A stretch of DNA of 64,000 nt from Aquiflexum balticum DSM 16537 (GTDB lineage Bacteria; Bacteroidota; Bacteroidia; Cytophagales; Cyclobacteriaceae), in the NCBI RefSeq assembly GCF_900176595.1, contig NZ_LT838813.1, positions 5,226,001 to 5,290,000 on the forward strand. Reading direction: 5' to 3'. This document shows, one piece after another, positions 34,587 through 41,964 of the stretch. Positions within the stretch are counted from its first letter, which is position 1; each line of letters starts with the position of its first letter. Below the pieces are notes generated by a model. That model saw nothing but the letters and a program-made list of their open reading frames with translations, did no database searches and was not told the origin of the DNA. Position numbers and translations under genes: made by a program.

Positions 34587-34660
34587 TGTTGATTTCCGGG
34601 TACTGACTGTTGTGCTTTTTTAGGTCCAGCAAGAGTTGTTTCCTTGAATGGCAATATTCT
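34587..34660 (-). pseudogene. Relic of a RhuM-like gene
   Basis: The minus strand between about 34594 and 34651 reads RKQLLLDLKKHNSQYPEIN, clearly matching SKQLRLDLAKHNSQYPSIA of the RhuM-like protein at 25204-26061. No more of the gene is detectable. It is a leftover from an earlier restriction-type locus or a recombination event, lying just after the AAA+/M41 gene. Confidence 0.65.
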
Positions 34661-34692
34661 AGATTTTAATAGACAACAGGTTAATCAAAATT

Positions 34693-34726
34693 AGCAATAT
34701 GCAAAAAATGCATATTGCTTTTTTTA
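34693..34726 (+). terminator. Terminator downstream of the AAA+/M41 gene
   Basis: A perfect 11-bp stem (AGCAATATGCA / TGCATATTGCT) with a 5-nt A loop runs into seven T. It lies about 110 bp after the stop codon, beyond the rhuM relic. Confidence 0.85.
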
Positions 34727-34934
34727 TCTAATTCCCCTTCTTTAAAAACTTAAGGAAATGTTATTCTACCCCCATGTTCCCTTGAGGTTACAAAATGGTA
34801 CTTCAAATCAGCCCATACTTAGGGATTTTGTCTGACTAGCATTAATCTTATTGAAACCTGTTTACCGATAATGTACCAGAAACAATTAATAGAGACAGAT
34901 TTAAATTCTTTAAACCTAACAATTTCTTTAAAAG
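34727..34934. other. Intergenic stretch with a partial dispersed-repeat copy
   Basis: A/T-rich DNA between two facing terminators. Near 34905-34925 it has TTTAAACCTAACAATTTCTTT, the hallmark segment of the dispersed repeat seen at 31.07, 35.63 and 39.28 kb. No gene is recognised. Confidence 0.45.
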
Positions 34935-34970
34935 CAAAAAAAGCTAAGGTACAATTCAGCACCTTAGCTA
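34935..34970 (-). terminator. Terminator downstream of the cNMP-binding fragment
   Basis: A 9-bp stem (AGCTAAGGT / ACCTTAGCT, 34942-34950 and 34961-34969) is followed on the minus strand by a T run (34935-34941). It lies about 35 bp past the stop of the gene at 35005. Confidence 0.8.
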
Positions 34971-35004
34971 CCTTTCCGTAAAACCGGAATTGTGAGTTCA
35001 TACT

Positions 35005-35403
35005 TTACTTCTGTAATATATCAAAATGAAGTAGGTCTGCCTGTATCATAGTATAGATGGTCAGGAGGTGAAAAACTGCAATAAAAATATTGCTGATGAC
35101 AAAAGGATGTTTAATGGTTTTTACAGTAAAGGGGCTGAGCAATTTATACACTATTTGCATAAAGAAAAGTGCAAATGCGAGTTTGGCATCTAAAAAGAAA
35201 TGGGAAACCCGTTCATTTCCCTCAATCCATTCAAAGGCTTTTACTGCACCTTTATTGATGAACCATAAATGATTACAATATTTACCTTGCTCAAGAATCG
35301 TATATTCCTTGTCGATATGCCGGACTGTGGATATTTCTTCCAGCATGGTCTTATATTCAGCAGGAAAATGTCCGATTACTGATTCTATAACATTGTATAT
35401 CAT
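35005..35403 (-). pseudogene. Truncated Crp/Fnr-type cyclic-nucleotide-binding protein
   Basis: The 132-residue product starts like Crp-family regulators of Bacteroidota: YTILEQGKYCNHLWFINKGAVKAFEWIEGNERVSHFF (about 34-70) is the beginning of a cNMP-binding jelly roll. After about residue 72 the sequence switches to unrelated hydrophobic residues, and the DNA-binding helix-turn-helix is missing. It is therefore likely a broken gene with an altered 3' end, although a terminator follows it. A functional short protein cannot be excluded. Confidence 0.6.
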
Positions 35404-35758
35404 TCTTATTTCCAGGTTTTATTTTTGCCCTTTGTTGTCTTTTTGTATGCCGCAGAGCGATTGATAAAAGCAATTTATGGAGAATTACCTTCTTTTTTTA
35501 GTGTAATGGCCGCAAATGCTTTTATTTATAAAATAGCTGTTTCCATAAGACCTAAGCTACTTCATCGTGGTGATTGCTGACCTTTGGTTTTTTGCCGACC
35601 GTTTTGAATAAATGGGTACACCTTGATAAATCAGGTTATTTGAACCTAACAATTTCCAAATCAACATAAACACTTTAAAAGGGGTATTTTTAACTTTTTG
35701 GGGATGATGGGCTGTAAGGTGGGGGCTGAATTTAAATTACAGAAAAGCTGGCATTCCT

Positions 35759-35830
35759 AACCGCCAAGGTCGCCAAGAAATCGCAATGAAAAGGTCCTTA
35801 GCGTACCCTTGCGAGCTTTGCGGTTTAATT
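35759..35830. repeat. Dispersed CCGCCAAGG hairpin repeat, copy 1
   Basis: The left arm (ACCGCCAAGGTCGCCAAG) and right arm (CTTGCGAGCTTTGCGGTTTAA) are roughly complementary, giving a long imperfect hairpin. It belongs to a family of seven copies in 35.7-42.3 kb. Confidence 0.7.
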
Positions 35831-35859
35831 ATTCATGGATTAATGGTATCCCCTTAAAA

Positions 35860-35960
35860 GACTTGAAAATATTCCAGAAAGAGATTTTCTTATCCGCCAA
35901 GAGCGCCTAGAAAACGCAAGGAAATTCCTTTGTGAACCTTTGGGTGCTTTGCGGTTTAAT
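35860..35960. repeat. Dispersed CCGCCAAGG hairpin repeat, copy 2 with shared 5' flank
   Basis: The copy core is at 35894-35960. The preceding segment AGACTTGAAAATATTCCAGA recurs before copy 3 at about 36650, so the mobile or duplicated unit is about 100 bp here. Confidence 0.65.
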
Positions 35961-36192
35961 GATTAAAGTATTTCTAATTTCTTTTACATACGGAACTTTA
36001 AACCAGCAAGTCCTGCAGGCGGGTCTAGCACTTTCCTACCCCTCACTAGCATTGCGTAGCGGGACCTAGGAAGCACCAATTTACTGCTCCGATAACTGTC
36101 GAAGTGAAGGTACTTTTATGCTTTGTTTTCATTTTAGGTATTTGATGTCTTTCCAGACAACTGAATTCAGCATGAATATGCATTCTTTTTCT

Positions 36193-36567
36193 TTAATACT
36201 TCCATTTTGCTCCTCTTACCTCAGCGTCTTCTTTCCGGTATTTCGCAATTTTTTGAATCAGCTTTATGGGTAGAGGTTTGTCATAGGAAAACTGAATAGA
36301 GTCTTTTTTAAGGTGATATTCAGCTAGTTCCTCACTAAATGGCAACAAAGCGGGACCAGTAGGCACGAAACTTAGGTGGGATTTATGGGCAGCATAGGCA
36401 AAAAGTATGGTTTCTGATTCAAATACCGGTTTGCCCCATTTCAATCCCTCGGTCGCATGAGGCACAATATCTCTTAGAATCGAGCGCATCTCTCTACATT
36501 TTTCTTGGGCAATCCCATCCAATTGTTCTAAGTATTCCTCCACATTTGTTGGTTTCTTTTTATCCAT
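36193..36567 (-). CDS. DUF1801 domain protein
   Basis: A 124-residue small cytoplasmic protein with the DUF1801/YdhG-like pattern: VEEYLEQLDGIAQEKCREMRSILRDIVPHATEGLKWGKPVF, then SHLSFVPTGPALLPFSEEL. Family members include a proposed iron chaperone (frataxin-like fold), but the function is not settled. ATG at 36567 (MDKKKPTNVEEYL) is preferred; the upstream extension starts at a TTG inside a repeat copy and adds 27 low-complexity residues. It is isolated between repeats. Confidence 0.8.
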   Translation of the reverse strand: MDKKKPTNVEEYLEQLDGIAQEKCREMRSILRDIVPHATEGLKWGKPVFESETILFAYAAHKSHLSFVPTGPALLPFSEELAEYHLKKDSIQFSYDKPLPIKLIQKIAKYRKEDAEVRGAKWKY

Positions 36568-36647
36568 GGCATTGTTTGTTATTGAAACTGCTTTTGGTTT
36601 ATTTTTTAATTTGAGGTTTGTAATTTCACTTTGCCCGCTATTCCCCA

Positions 36648-36750
36648 AAAAGACTTGAAAATATTCCAGAAAGAGAATTTATTAACCCCCATGGTCGGAA
36701 AGATATCGCAATGAAAAGGTCATTTGTGAACCTTTGCGTGCTTTGCAGTT
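36648..36750. repeat. Dispersed CCGCCAAGG hairpin repeat, copy 3 with shared 5' flank
   Basis: The degenerate core is at about 36684-36750 (CCATGGTCGGAAAGATATCGC, then CTTTGCGTGCTTTGCAG). The flank matches that of copy 2. Confidence 0.6.
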
Positions 36751-36808
36751 GCTTGGTTCCCTCTCCATTTACCAAAAGCGCACATTCTGATAAATATTTA
36801 CTATTCAT

Positions 36809-37273
36809 TTAAAATATCGCAGCCTTGGACCCGGAAAAATACTTTTTGATTGAGGCAATTCCCAGAATTTTATCCCGTGATTCCGGCTCCAGGTTTACAT
36901 CCTTATTCCCGGTAATCAGTGATTCCAAGGGTATACCCAAATATCTGTTCAATAAAATTATCATTTTAAGGGTCAATGCACGCTTCCCATTCAGAATCTC
37001 AGACACTCTTGTTTTACCTCCCAATAGCGGAGCAATATCTACCTGTATTAGATTCATCTGTTCCATTCTAAACTTAATTGCTTCTATTGGATTTGGCGCT
37101 TCGACAGGTAAGTGTTCTTGCTCATATTTTTCGACAAGCATAGACAAAAGTTCCAATTCCTCTCCTTCCGGACTTCCTGGTTCAATGGCTTTTTCTGTGC
37201 TTTGGATCAAGGCGTAAATCCGCTCACAAGCCTTGTCATATTCTTGTTTTGACTTTAATATTTTAATTTTCAT
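36809..37273 (-). CDS. HigA-like antitoxin / XRE-family regulator, orphan
   Basis: A 154-residue protein with a C-terminal helix-turn-helix (about 70-115): FRMEQMNLIQVDIAPLLGGK, then TRVSEILNGKRALTLKMIILL. The long N-terminal helical part is like the HigA branch found with HigB/RelE-type toxins. No toxin gene lies next to it on either side, so it is an orphan antitoxin or stand-alone repressor. A TATCTTTG -7 box and an overlapping dyad (TACC-6 nt-GGTA) immediately upstream suggest autoregulation. Confidence 0.8.
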   Translation of the reverse strand: MKIKILKSKQEYDKACERIYALIQSTEKAIEPGSPEGEELELLSMLVEKYEQEHLPVEAPNPIEAIKFRMEQMNLIQVDIAPLLGGKTRVSEILNGKRALTLKMIILLNRYLGIPLESLITGNKDVNLEPESRDKILGIASIKKYFSGSKAAIF

Positions 37274-37279
37274 AATTTA

Positions 37280-37299
37280 CAAAGATACCTTATTTGGTA
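37280..37299 (-). promoter_or_regulatory. -7 box and putative operator of the HigA-like gene
   Basis: TATCTTTG (37280-37287, minus strand) matches TAnnTTTG. It overlaps a dyad TACCTTATTTGGTA (37286-37299). A repressor bound there would block the promoter, typical of antitoxin autoregulation. The leader would be very short. Confidence 0.5.
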
Positions 37300-37335
37300 A
37301 CTTTTAAAAAATGAATTTCAGAAAACGGATATTTC

Positions 37336-37405
37336 AAACCGCCATGATCGTTAAGAAATCGCAAAGAAAAATACTTAGCGTACCCTTGCGTTCTTTGCGG
37401 TTTAA
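37336..37405. repeat. Dispersed CCGCCAAGG hairpin repeat, copy 4
   Basis: AACCGCCATGATCGTTAAG to CTTTGCGGTTTAATTTTT. It is among the best-preserved copies, and it is followed by T residues like a terminator. Confidence 0.7.
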
Positions 37406-37413
37406 TTTTTTTT

Positions 37414-37590
37414 CTTCCTAACCTGAATCGGTATTTCTTCCGAAACGGAAATAGACTTCTTCCGAACTCACATCGATTTTTCAATACGAAACGAAAGGCG
37501 GTGTATTACGAACTCATTTACATTTCTTACGAACTCAAAGCCGATTTCTTCCGAACCAAAAACCCGTTTCTTCCGAACCGCAATTCTGTT
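37414..37590. repeat. Degenerate tandem array with about 22-bp period
   Basis: The motif TTCTTCCGAAC (or the variants TATTACGAAC and TTCTTACGAAC) recurs with its central G at 37442, 37464, 37488, 37510, 37531, 37553 and 37575, a spacing of 21-24 bp. Two clear and one weaker copy of the same motif (37841, 37863, 37884) lie inside the coding sequence of the next gene, where they encode a Lys-Val-Arg/His-Lys-rich linker. The noncoding array starts about 30 bp beyond that gene's stop. Confidence 0.8.
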
Positions 37591-37620
37591 CTAAATGATT
37601 GACGAGGTTAAGAAAGGTCA

Positions 37621-39153
37621 TTACTTTTCCCATACGACGAGCACTATCCAATTCCCTTTTTTTGTAGCTCCTTCTCGATCCAAATAGCCCTTTTCACGCA
37701 TTTTAGCTATATTTTTCTCTATACCCCTACTTGAAACCCCTATTTTCTGACCTATTTCAGTGGCTGTGATTTGCGGATTATCACGCATTGCAGTCAGAAT
37801 TTTGAAAGCAGTTTCCCCCATTTCATTTATAATTTCTTCCGAACTCAAACTGATCTTCTTCCGAACTTTAGTTGACGATTTATGAACTTTAGTTGATAGC
37901 AGGAATTGGGAGTGAATCGGAAGGGTCACGTGGAAAAAGGTTCGATCCTCATCCGTATCAAAGACGGCCTTGGGAGAACCATTTTCTTCCAAAGCTTTAG
38001 TGATAGTAGGGATTCCGGTGGCTTTACCTTCGGTAAGGTCCAATTCCTTTAGAAAATCCCCAAGACGTCTGTTCCTATATCTTCTGGGAAATACTGTGCC
38101 CTTCTTAAATTCCGAGAGACGGATGCTCCGATCTGGACCTCCATAGTTGATCACCATAATCTGGTCAGAATAAATCCGAATCTCCACTGGTTCACGGGTT
38201 TGATAATCCCGATGATAAAGTGCATTGGCAATGATCTCTTCCATTGCCTGGTAAGGGTAATTCCAAACTTTCACTGATTCTGCCTTTCCCTTGACTTTGG
38301 TCGTCTTTTGACGAAGGACATTGATTCTTAAATACTCCAAGGTACGATTGATCATGAGGTCTACAGGGCCTGAAATATTTGGAACCTCGATAAACTCATC
38401 AGCAGCCTCACCGTTCGGGAAATGGACAATTTCAACCCGGGAATATGGGAAATATTTCTCCGGATTGTCTGTAAACATCATCAGTGCTACATTCCTTGGA
38501 TGCCTTCTTTCCGGAGGGCCATAAAGGAGCTGCATTTGGGAAAGCAGCTGTTCCTTCGTCAACGCATCCATAGCGTCCAGAAGCTTGCTTTCCACCTTTC
38601 TCAGATAATCCCGAACCAAGGTCAATGAGATTTCATCAAAGCTTACCTGGGTATTGGGCCGATCATCAAAAGGTAATTTGCCACTGAGGGCAATCAGCTC
38701 TTCCTTTTGGCTTTTATTTACCTTGATCGAACCAGAACCGTAGCGGATGTAGTAATGGTATTTCTTTTCCTTGGCTTTGATTTCGTCAGGAACTTCATAA
38801 GGTCTATTGTCACCTGCAAATACCCATATCACCAGTATTTTTTTACCCTCGATTTCTTCGATACTGATCTTGGGATGGTAGGCTGGATTGATCAGGTTGT
38901 TCATTTGAAGCATATCCTTTTGGATACCATCAATCTCCTGCTCATTCAGTCCTGCAGGTGGCAGAACAGGTCTGCCGTTTTCTTCGACAATACCTACAAT
39001 GATATAGCCACCGCCAATATCATCGAAGTCATTGGCAAAGGCACAGATTGAGCGGTAGATAGGACCGGGGTTCCAACCTTTCTTATACTCAATTCGTTCG
39101 GATTCCACCGCACGTCCATTGATCAGGTCCAATATGTTGATTGGTAAAGCCAT
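37621..39153 (-). CDS. AlbA/Schlafen-type ATP-binding regulator
   Basis: A 510-residue protein with an N-terminal AlbA_2 (Schlafen AlbA) domain (about 10-145: SERIEYKKGWNPGPI, GGGYIIVGIVEENG). A HATPase_c_4-like domain follows (about 300-410: EEIIANALYHRDY, EIRIYSDQIMVINYGG). After a linker of short repeats (STKVHKSSTKVRKK, about 425-440) comes a winged-helix domain (about 450-505: ITATEIGQKIGVSSRGIEKN). Such proteins are annotated as transcriptional regulators or helicase-related, and several are linked to phage defence. The linker repeats continue as a degenerate array beyond the stop codon. ATG at 39153 is the natural start. Confidence 0.88.
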   Translation of the reverse strand: MALPINILDLINGRAVESERIEYKKGWNPGPIYRSICAFANDFDDIGGGYIIVGIVEENGRPVLPPAGLNEQEIDGIQKDMLQMNNLINPAYHPKISIEEIEGKKILVIWVFAGDNRPYEVPDEIKAKEKKYHYYIRYGSGSIKVNKSQKEELIALSGKLPFDDRPNTQVSFDEISLTLVRDYLRKVESKLLDAMDALTKEQLLSQMQLLYGPPERRHPRNVALMMFTDNPEKYFPYSRVEIVHFPNGEAADEFIEVPNISGPVDLMINRTLEYLRINVLRQKTTKVKGKAESVKVWNYPYQAMEEIIANALYHRDYQTREPVEIRIYSDQIMVINYGGPDRSIRLSEFKKGTVFPRRYRNRRLGDFLKELDLTEGKATGIPTITKALEENGSPKAVFDTDEDRTFFHVTLPIHSQFLLSTKVHKSSTKVRKKISLSSEEIINEMGETAFKILTAMRDNPQITATEIGQKIGVSSRGIEKNIAKMREKGYLDREGATKKGNWIVLVVWEK

Positions 39154-39303
39154 ACCAACTTAAAACAAAATTTTTTTCATTGAATGTTTTTATACTAATT
39201 CTTCTTTTTAGGCACTTAATAGTCCACATCATTCTAACTTCCGTGTCAAATTGATACACAATTGGTCACTTTATTATATAAACCTAATAATTACTTAATC
39301 AAC
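39154..39303. other. Short intergenic stretch upstream of the AlbA gene
   Basis: It contains the presumed promoter of the AlbA gene and the left part of a dispersed-repeat copy (from about 39265). No coding sequence is seen. Confidence 0.4.
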
Positions 39304-39331
39304 AAAAAATACCGTAAACAGGGTATTTTTT
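39304..39331 (-). terminator. Hairpin downstream of the DUF4172-Fic gene (dispersed repeat copy)
   Basis: A perfect 10-bp dyad AAAAAATACC / GGTATTTTTT with the loop GTAAACAG, identical to the hairpin at 31107-31134. It lies about 145 bp after the Fic stop codon and carries a T run on either strand. Confidence 0.65.
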
Positions 39332-39398
39332 TTAATTTGGGAGGATGATGGGCTGTAAGGTGGGGGCTGAATTTAAATGACAGAAAAGCTGAGATTTA

Positions 39399-39465
39399 TA
39401 ACCGCCAAGGTCGCTAAAAAATCGCAAGGAAAAATACTCAGCGAACCCTTGCGTTTGCGGTTTAA
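39399..39465. repeat. Dispersed CCGCCAAGG hairpin repeat, copy 5
   Basis: ACCGCCAAGGTCGCTAAA to TTTGCGGTTTAAATTTTT. It directly follows the 180-bp repeat copy. The same order (180-bp repeat, GGGCTGTAAGGTGGGGGCTG, hairpin repeat) is found at 35.6-35.8 kb. Confidence 0.7.
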
Positions 39466-39474
39466 ATTTTTTTG

Positions 39475-40581
39475 TTATCCCAACTCAAAGTCGTTCAACT
39501 CATAGTTTGCGTTGCGTCCCTTTTCATTTACTTGCTTTAAGATGTCTTTTTCCATCAAGTCTTTGATGTCACGCAACGCGGTATCGGTTGAGACCTTGGT
39601 CATTTTCGCCCATTTTGAGGTTTGCAGTTTACCTTCGAAACCGTCAAAAAGTTTGTTGAGCATGAAGCGTTGACGTTCGTTTATGGGTGTATTTTCATGT
39701 AATTTCCAAAATCCGGATTTACGCAATATGCTTTGTGTGGTGTCTTCGGTGGCGAGCATCGCATTTTTCAGGCAATTCAAAAACCAGTCCAACCACTCGG
39801 TTATATCTTTTGAACTGTGTTGTACACTTTGTAATACTTTATAATAACGCTTGCGTTCTATTAATATTTGGCTGGACATACTGTAAAAACGATCTCCACT
39901 TCCTTCTGCCCGTGCAAGCAACATATCGGTGATGGCTCTTCCAATCCTGCCATTACCGTCATCAAAAGGGTGTATGATGATAAACCAAAAGTGAGCTATG
40001 GCTGCTTTTAAAACTGGGTCAAGCGTGCTATCGTTATTGAACCAATCCAAAAACCTGTCCATTTCTGCTTTTACCAAATCAGGTTTTACGGCTTCGTAGT
40101 GAACTTTCTCTTTGCCCATAGCACCAGAAACCACTTGCATTTCGCCTGTCCGGTATTTTCCCACTTCTATTGGGTAAGGTCCGCTGTACCCTGTTGGGAA
40201 TAGCGCTGCATGCCAACCAAACAAGCGTTTTTCGGTTAAAGGTAAGTCGTACCTTTGGGTGGCGTCAAGCATCATTTCTACCACACCTTCTATATGTCGG
40301 CTACTTGGCACAAGTCCTGCAGTATTGATGCCCAAGCGTCTGGCTATTGATGAACGCACTTGGTCGTAATTGAGCAATTCACCTTCTATTTCAGATGATT
40401 TGACTACGTCTAAGGTTAGGGCAGTAAGCGTAGCTTCTTCCTTAGTAGAAAATCCAAGCGCATTCATCTGTCCGATGATTTTACCCTGCATTAAGCGAAC
40501 TTCCCCGAACAAGGTGTTTATAGCTCTATCATCCCATGAAAAGTCCGTCCAGTTTTGATATTCGTAGATGTATTTTGCCAT
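39475..40581 (-). CDS. DUF4172-type Fic protein with N-terminal inhibitory motif
   Basis: A 368-residue Fic protein. Residues 1-90 form the DUF4172 region (YIYEYQNWTDFSWD). An inhibitory motif SSEIEG at about 62-67 fits the (S/T)xxxE(G/N) alpha-inh pattern of class II Fic proteins. The active site HPFDDGNGRIGR is at 204-215, with the catalytic His and Arg residues present. A C-terminal winged-helix region (about 300-360) may bind DNA. It probably AMPylates an unknown target under autoinhibition. ATG at 40581 (MAKYIYEYQNW) is preferred to an ATG 27 codons upstream. Confidence 0.9.
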   Translation of the reverse strand: MAKYIYEYQNWTDFSWDDRAINTLFGEVRLMQGKIIGQMNALGFSTKEEATLTALTLDVVKSSEIEGELLNYDQVRSSIARRLGINTAGLVPSSRHIEGVVEMMLDATQRYDLPLTEKRLFGWHAALFPTGYSGPYPIEVGKYRTGEMQVVSGAMGKEKVHYEAVKPDLVKAEMDRFLDWFNNDSTLDPVLKAAIAHFWFIIIHPFDDGNGRIGRAITDMLLARAEGSGDRFYSMSSQILIERKRYYKVLQSVQHSSKDITEWLDWFLNCLKNAMLATEDTTQSILRKSGFWKLHENTPINERQRFMLNKLFDGFEGKLQTSKWAKMTKVSTDTALRDIKDLMEKDILKQVNEKGRNANYELNDFELG

Positions 40582-40619
40582 TGCTCTAATTGATCTGCGG
40601 TAAATATACAAATTATTCG

Positions 40620-40633
40620 CCGCATTTATGCGG
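40620..40633. promoter_or_regulatory. Palindrome upstream of the DUF4172-Fic gene
   Basis: CCGCATTTATGCGG is a perfect 6-bp dyad with a 2-nt centre, 39 bp upstream of the preferred ATG. A GCGGTGA / TCACCGC pair follows at 40630-40657. It could be an operator for the Fic protein's own helix-turn-helix; this is inferred from position only. Confidence 0.3.
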
Positions 40634-40679
40634 TGATTATTTTCTTTTTTCACCGCTGTCATTTTAGAAAATCAGCTGT

Positions 40680-40752
40680 TTTTAACTGCCACGATCGCAA
40701 AGAAATCGCAAGGAAAAATACTTAGCGAAGCCTTTGCGTTTGCTATTTAATT
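40680..40752. repeat. Dispersed CCGCCAAGG hairpin repeat, copy 6
   Basis: CTGCCACGATCGCAAAGAAATCGC to CTTTGCGTTTGC. The right arm is eroded. Confidence 0.6.
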
Positions 40753-40824
40753 TTTCATTTGATTCCGATTGTCTATCTTTATTTCATTGACTTACTCATC
40801 CCCTAGTTACAATAAGAAAAAACC

Positions 40825-41964
40825 ATGAAACCCAAAAAAACCAATCCTATTGTCGTCGCTATCCTTTTAGCCTTAATCACAACTGCATGGATTCCCTATC
40901 CCATTGAAAATCCTGGTCCCGAAATCCAATCACCGGAGTCAGGAAGGTATCTGTATGTGGCAGTACCGGGAATCCGGAATTATTTGGGTTATGGCGGTCA
41001 TGGCATCTTGGTGTTTGATATGGCCAATAACCATCAGTTTGTCAAAAGAATCCCGACCCAAGGTTACCTTCCCAACGGCAAACCTTCAAATGTCAAGGGG
41101 GTGGCCGTAAGCGTAGCGCTGAACAGCATTTTTGTCAGCACCCTCCATACCCTCCAACGCATCGACCTGACTTCGGAAAAGGTGATTTGGGAAAAGACTT
41201 ATGAGGGCGGTGCTGACCGCATGGCGATTTCTCCTGACGGGAAAACCATGTATCTCCCATCCCTGGAAAAGAGCTTTTGGAATGTAGTGGATTGTGAATC
41301 GGGTGAAATCATCAAGAAAATTGAGGTACATCAGCGGGCACATAATACCCTCTATGGGCCTTCGGGAAAGCATGCCTACCTCGCCGATATAGCATCCCCC
41401 TATTTACATGTGACAGATACCAAAGACCATTCCATCATCAAAAAAGTGGGGCCCTTTAGCAATGGCATCCGGCCATTCACCATCAATAGTCAGGAGACTT
41501 TGGTTTTTGTCACTGTGGATGGTCTGTTGGGTTTTGAAGTGGGCGACCTGAATACAGGAGAAGTTCTTCAGAGTATTGTAGTGGAAGGTTGGGAAAAAGG
41601 CCCGGTACGGAGACATGGCAATCCCAGTCATGGCATCGGTCTTACCCCAAATGAAAAGGAATTATGGGTATGCGACGGCCACAATATGCGTATGCATGTG
41701 TTCAGTGCCACCCCACCTTATCAGCAGCTGACGACCATCCCACTTCAGGATATGCCCGGGTGGATTACTTTCAGCATGGACGGGAAATATGCTTATCCCT
41801 CCAGTGGGGAAGTAATCGATGTGGAAACCAGAAATATACTCCTCACCCTCAAGGATGAATTCAATAATTATGTGGCCAGTGAAAAAATGGTGGAGATTCA
41901 TTTCATCAATCACCGGGTAAGCAAAGCCGGAGATCAGTTTGGGATAGGACGGGCTAATAAATGA
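40825..41964 (+). CDS. Secreted YncE-like beta-propeller protein
   Basis: A 379-residue protein with an N-terminal signal/anchor helix (about 9-24) and a seven-bladed propeller of the YVTN type. Blade-like repeats include GADRMAISPDGKTMYLPSLEK, PSHGIGLTPNEKELWVCDG and GWITFSMDGKYAYPSSG. Such proteins bind or display but rarely have enzyme activity, so a function cannot be assigned. ATG at 40825 is preceded by an A-rich leader. It is isolated, with repeat DNA on both sides. Confidence 0.85.
   Translation: MKPKKTNPIVVAILLALITTAWIPYPIENPGPEIQSPESGRYLYVAVPGIRNYLGYGGHGILVFDMANNHQFVKRIPTQGYLPNGKPSNVKGVAVSVALNSIFVSTLHTLQRIDLTSEKVIWEKTYEGGADRMAISPDGKTMYLPSLEKSFWNVVDCESGEIIKKIEVHQRAHNTLYGPSGKHAYLADIASPYLHVTDTKDHSIIKKVGPFSNGIRPFTINSQETLVFVTVDGLLGFEVGDLNTGEVLQSIVVEGWEKGPVRRHGNPSHGIGLTPNEKELWVCDGHNMRMHVFSATPPYQQLTTIPLQDMPGWITFSMDGKYAYPSSGEVIDVETRNILLTLKDEFNNYVASEKMVEIHFINHRVSKAGDQFGIGRANK

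Larger units (their letters stand above)
35404..36192. other. 790-bp intergenic region filled with repeats
   Basis: No coding region is supported. It contains a copy of the 180-bp dispersed repeat (about 35530-35715), two copies of the CCGCCAAGG-type hairpin repeat (35759-35830 and 35894-35960), and a segment (about 35860-35893) repeated at about 36648. The minus-strand promoter of the cNMP fragment would lie at its left edge. Confidence 0.55.

Noticed and set aside
36001-36120. G/C-containing segment near 36.0-36.1 kb considered as a tRNA or small RNA
   Set aside because: No cloverleaf or T-loop pattern could be drawn; it appears to be repeat-rich intergenic DNA.
37290-37484. 64-codon frame upstream of the HigA-like gene, considered as a HigB toxin
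   Set aside because: It is made of the dispersed hairpin repeat and T-rich DNA, and has no RelE/HigB pattern.
37414-37590. Regularly spaced repeats that could be mistaken for a CRISPR array
   Set aside because: Repeat motif is about 11 bp with a total period of only 22 bp, degenerate and partly coding. CRISPR repeats and spacers are longer, and no cas operon is near.
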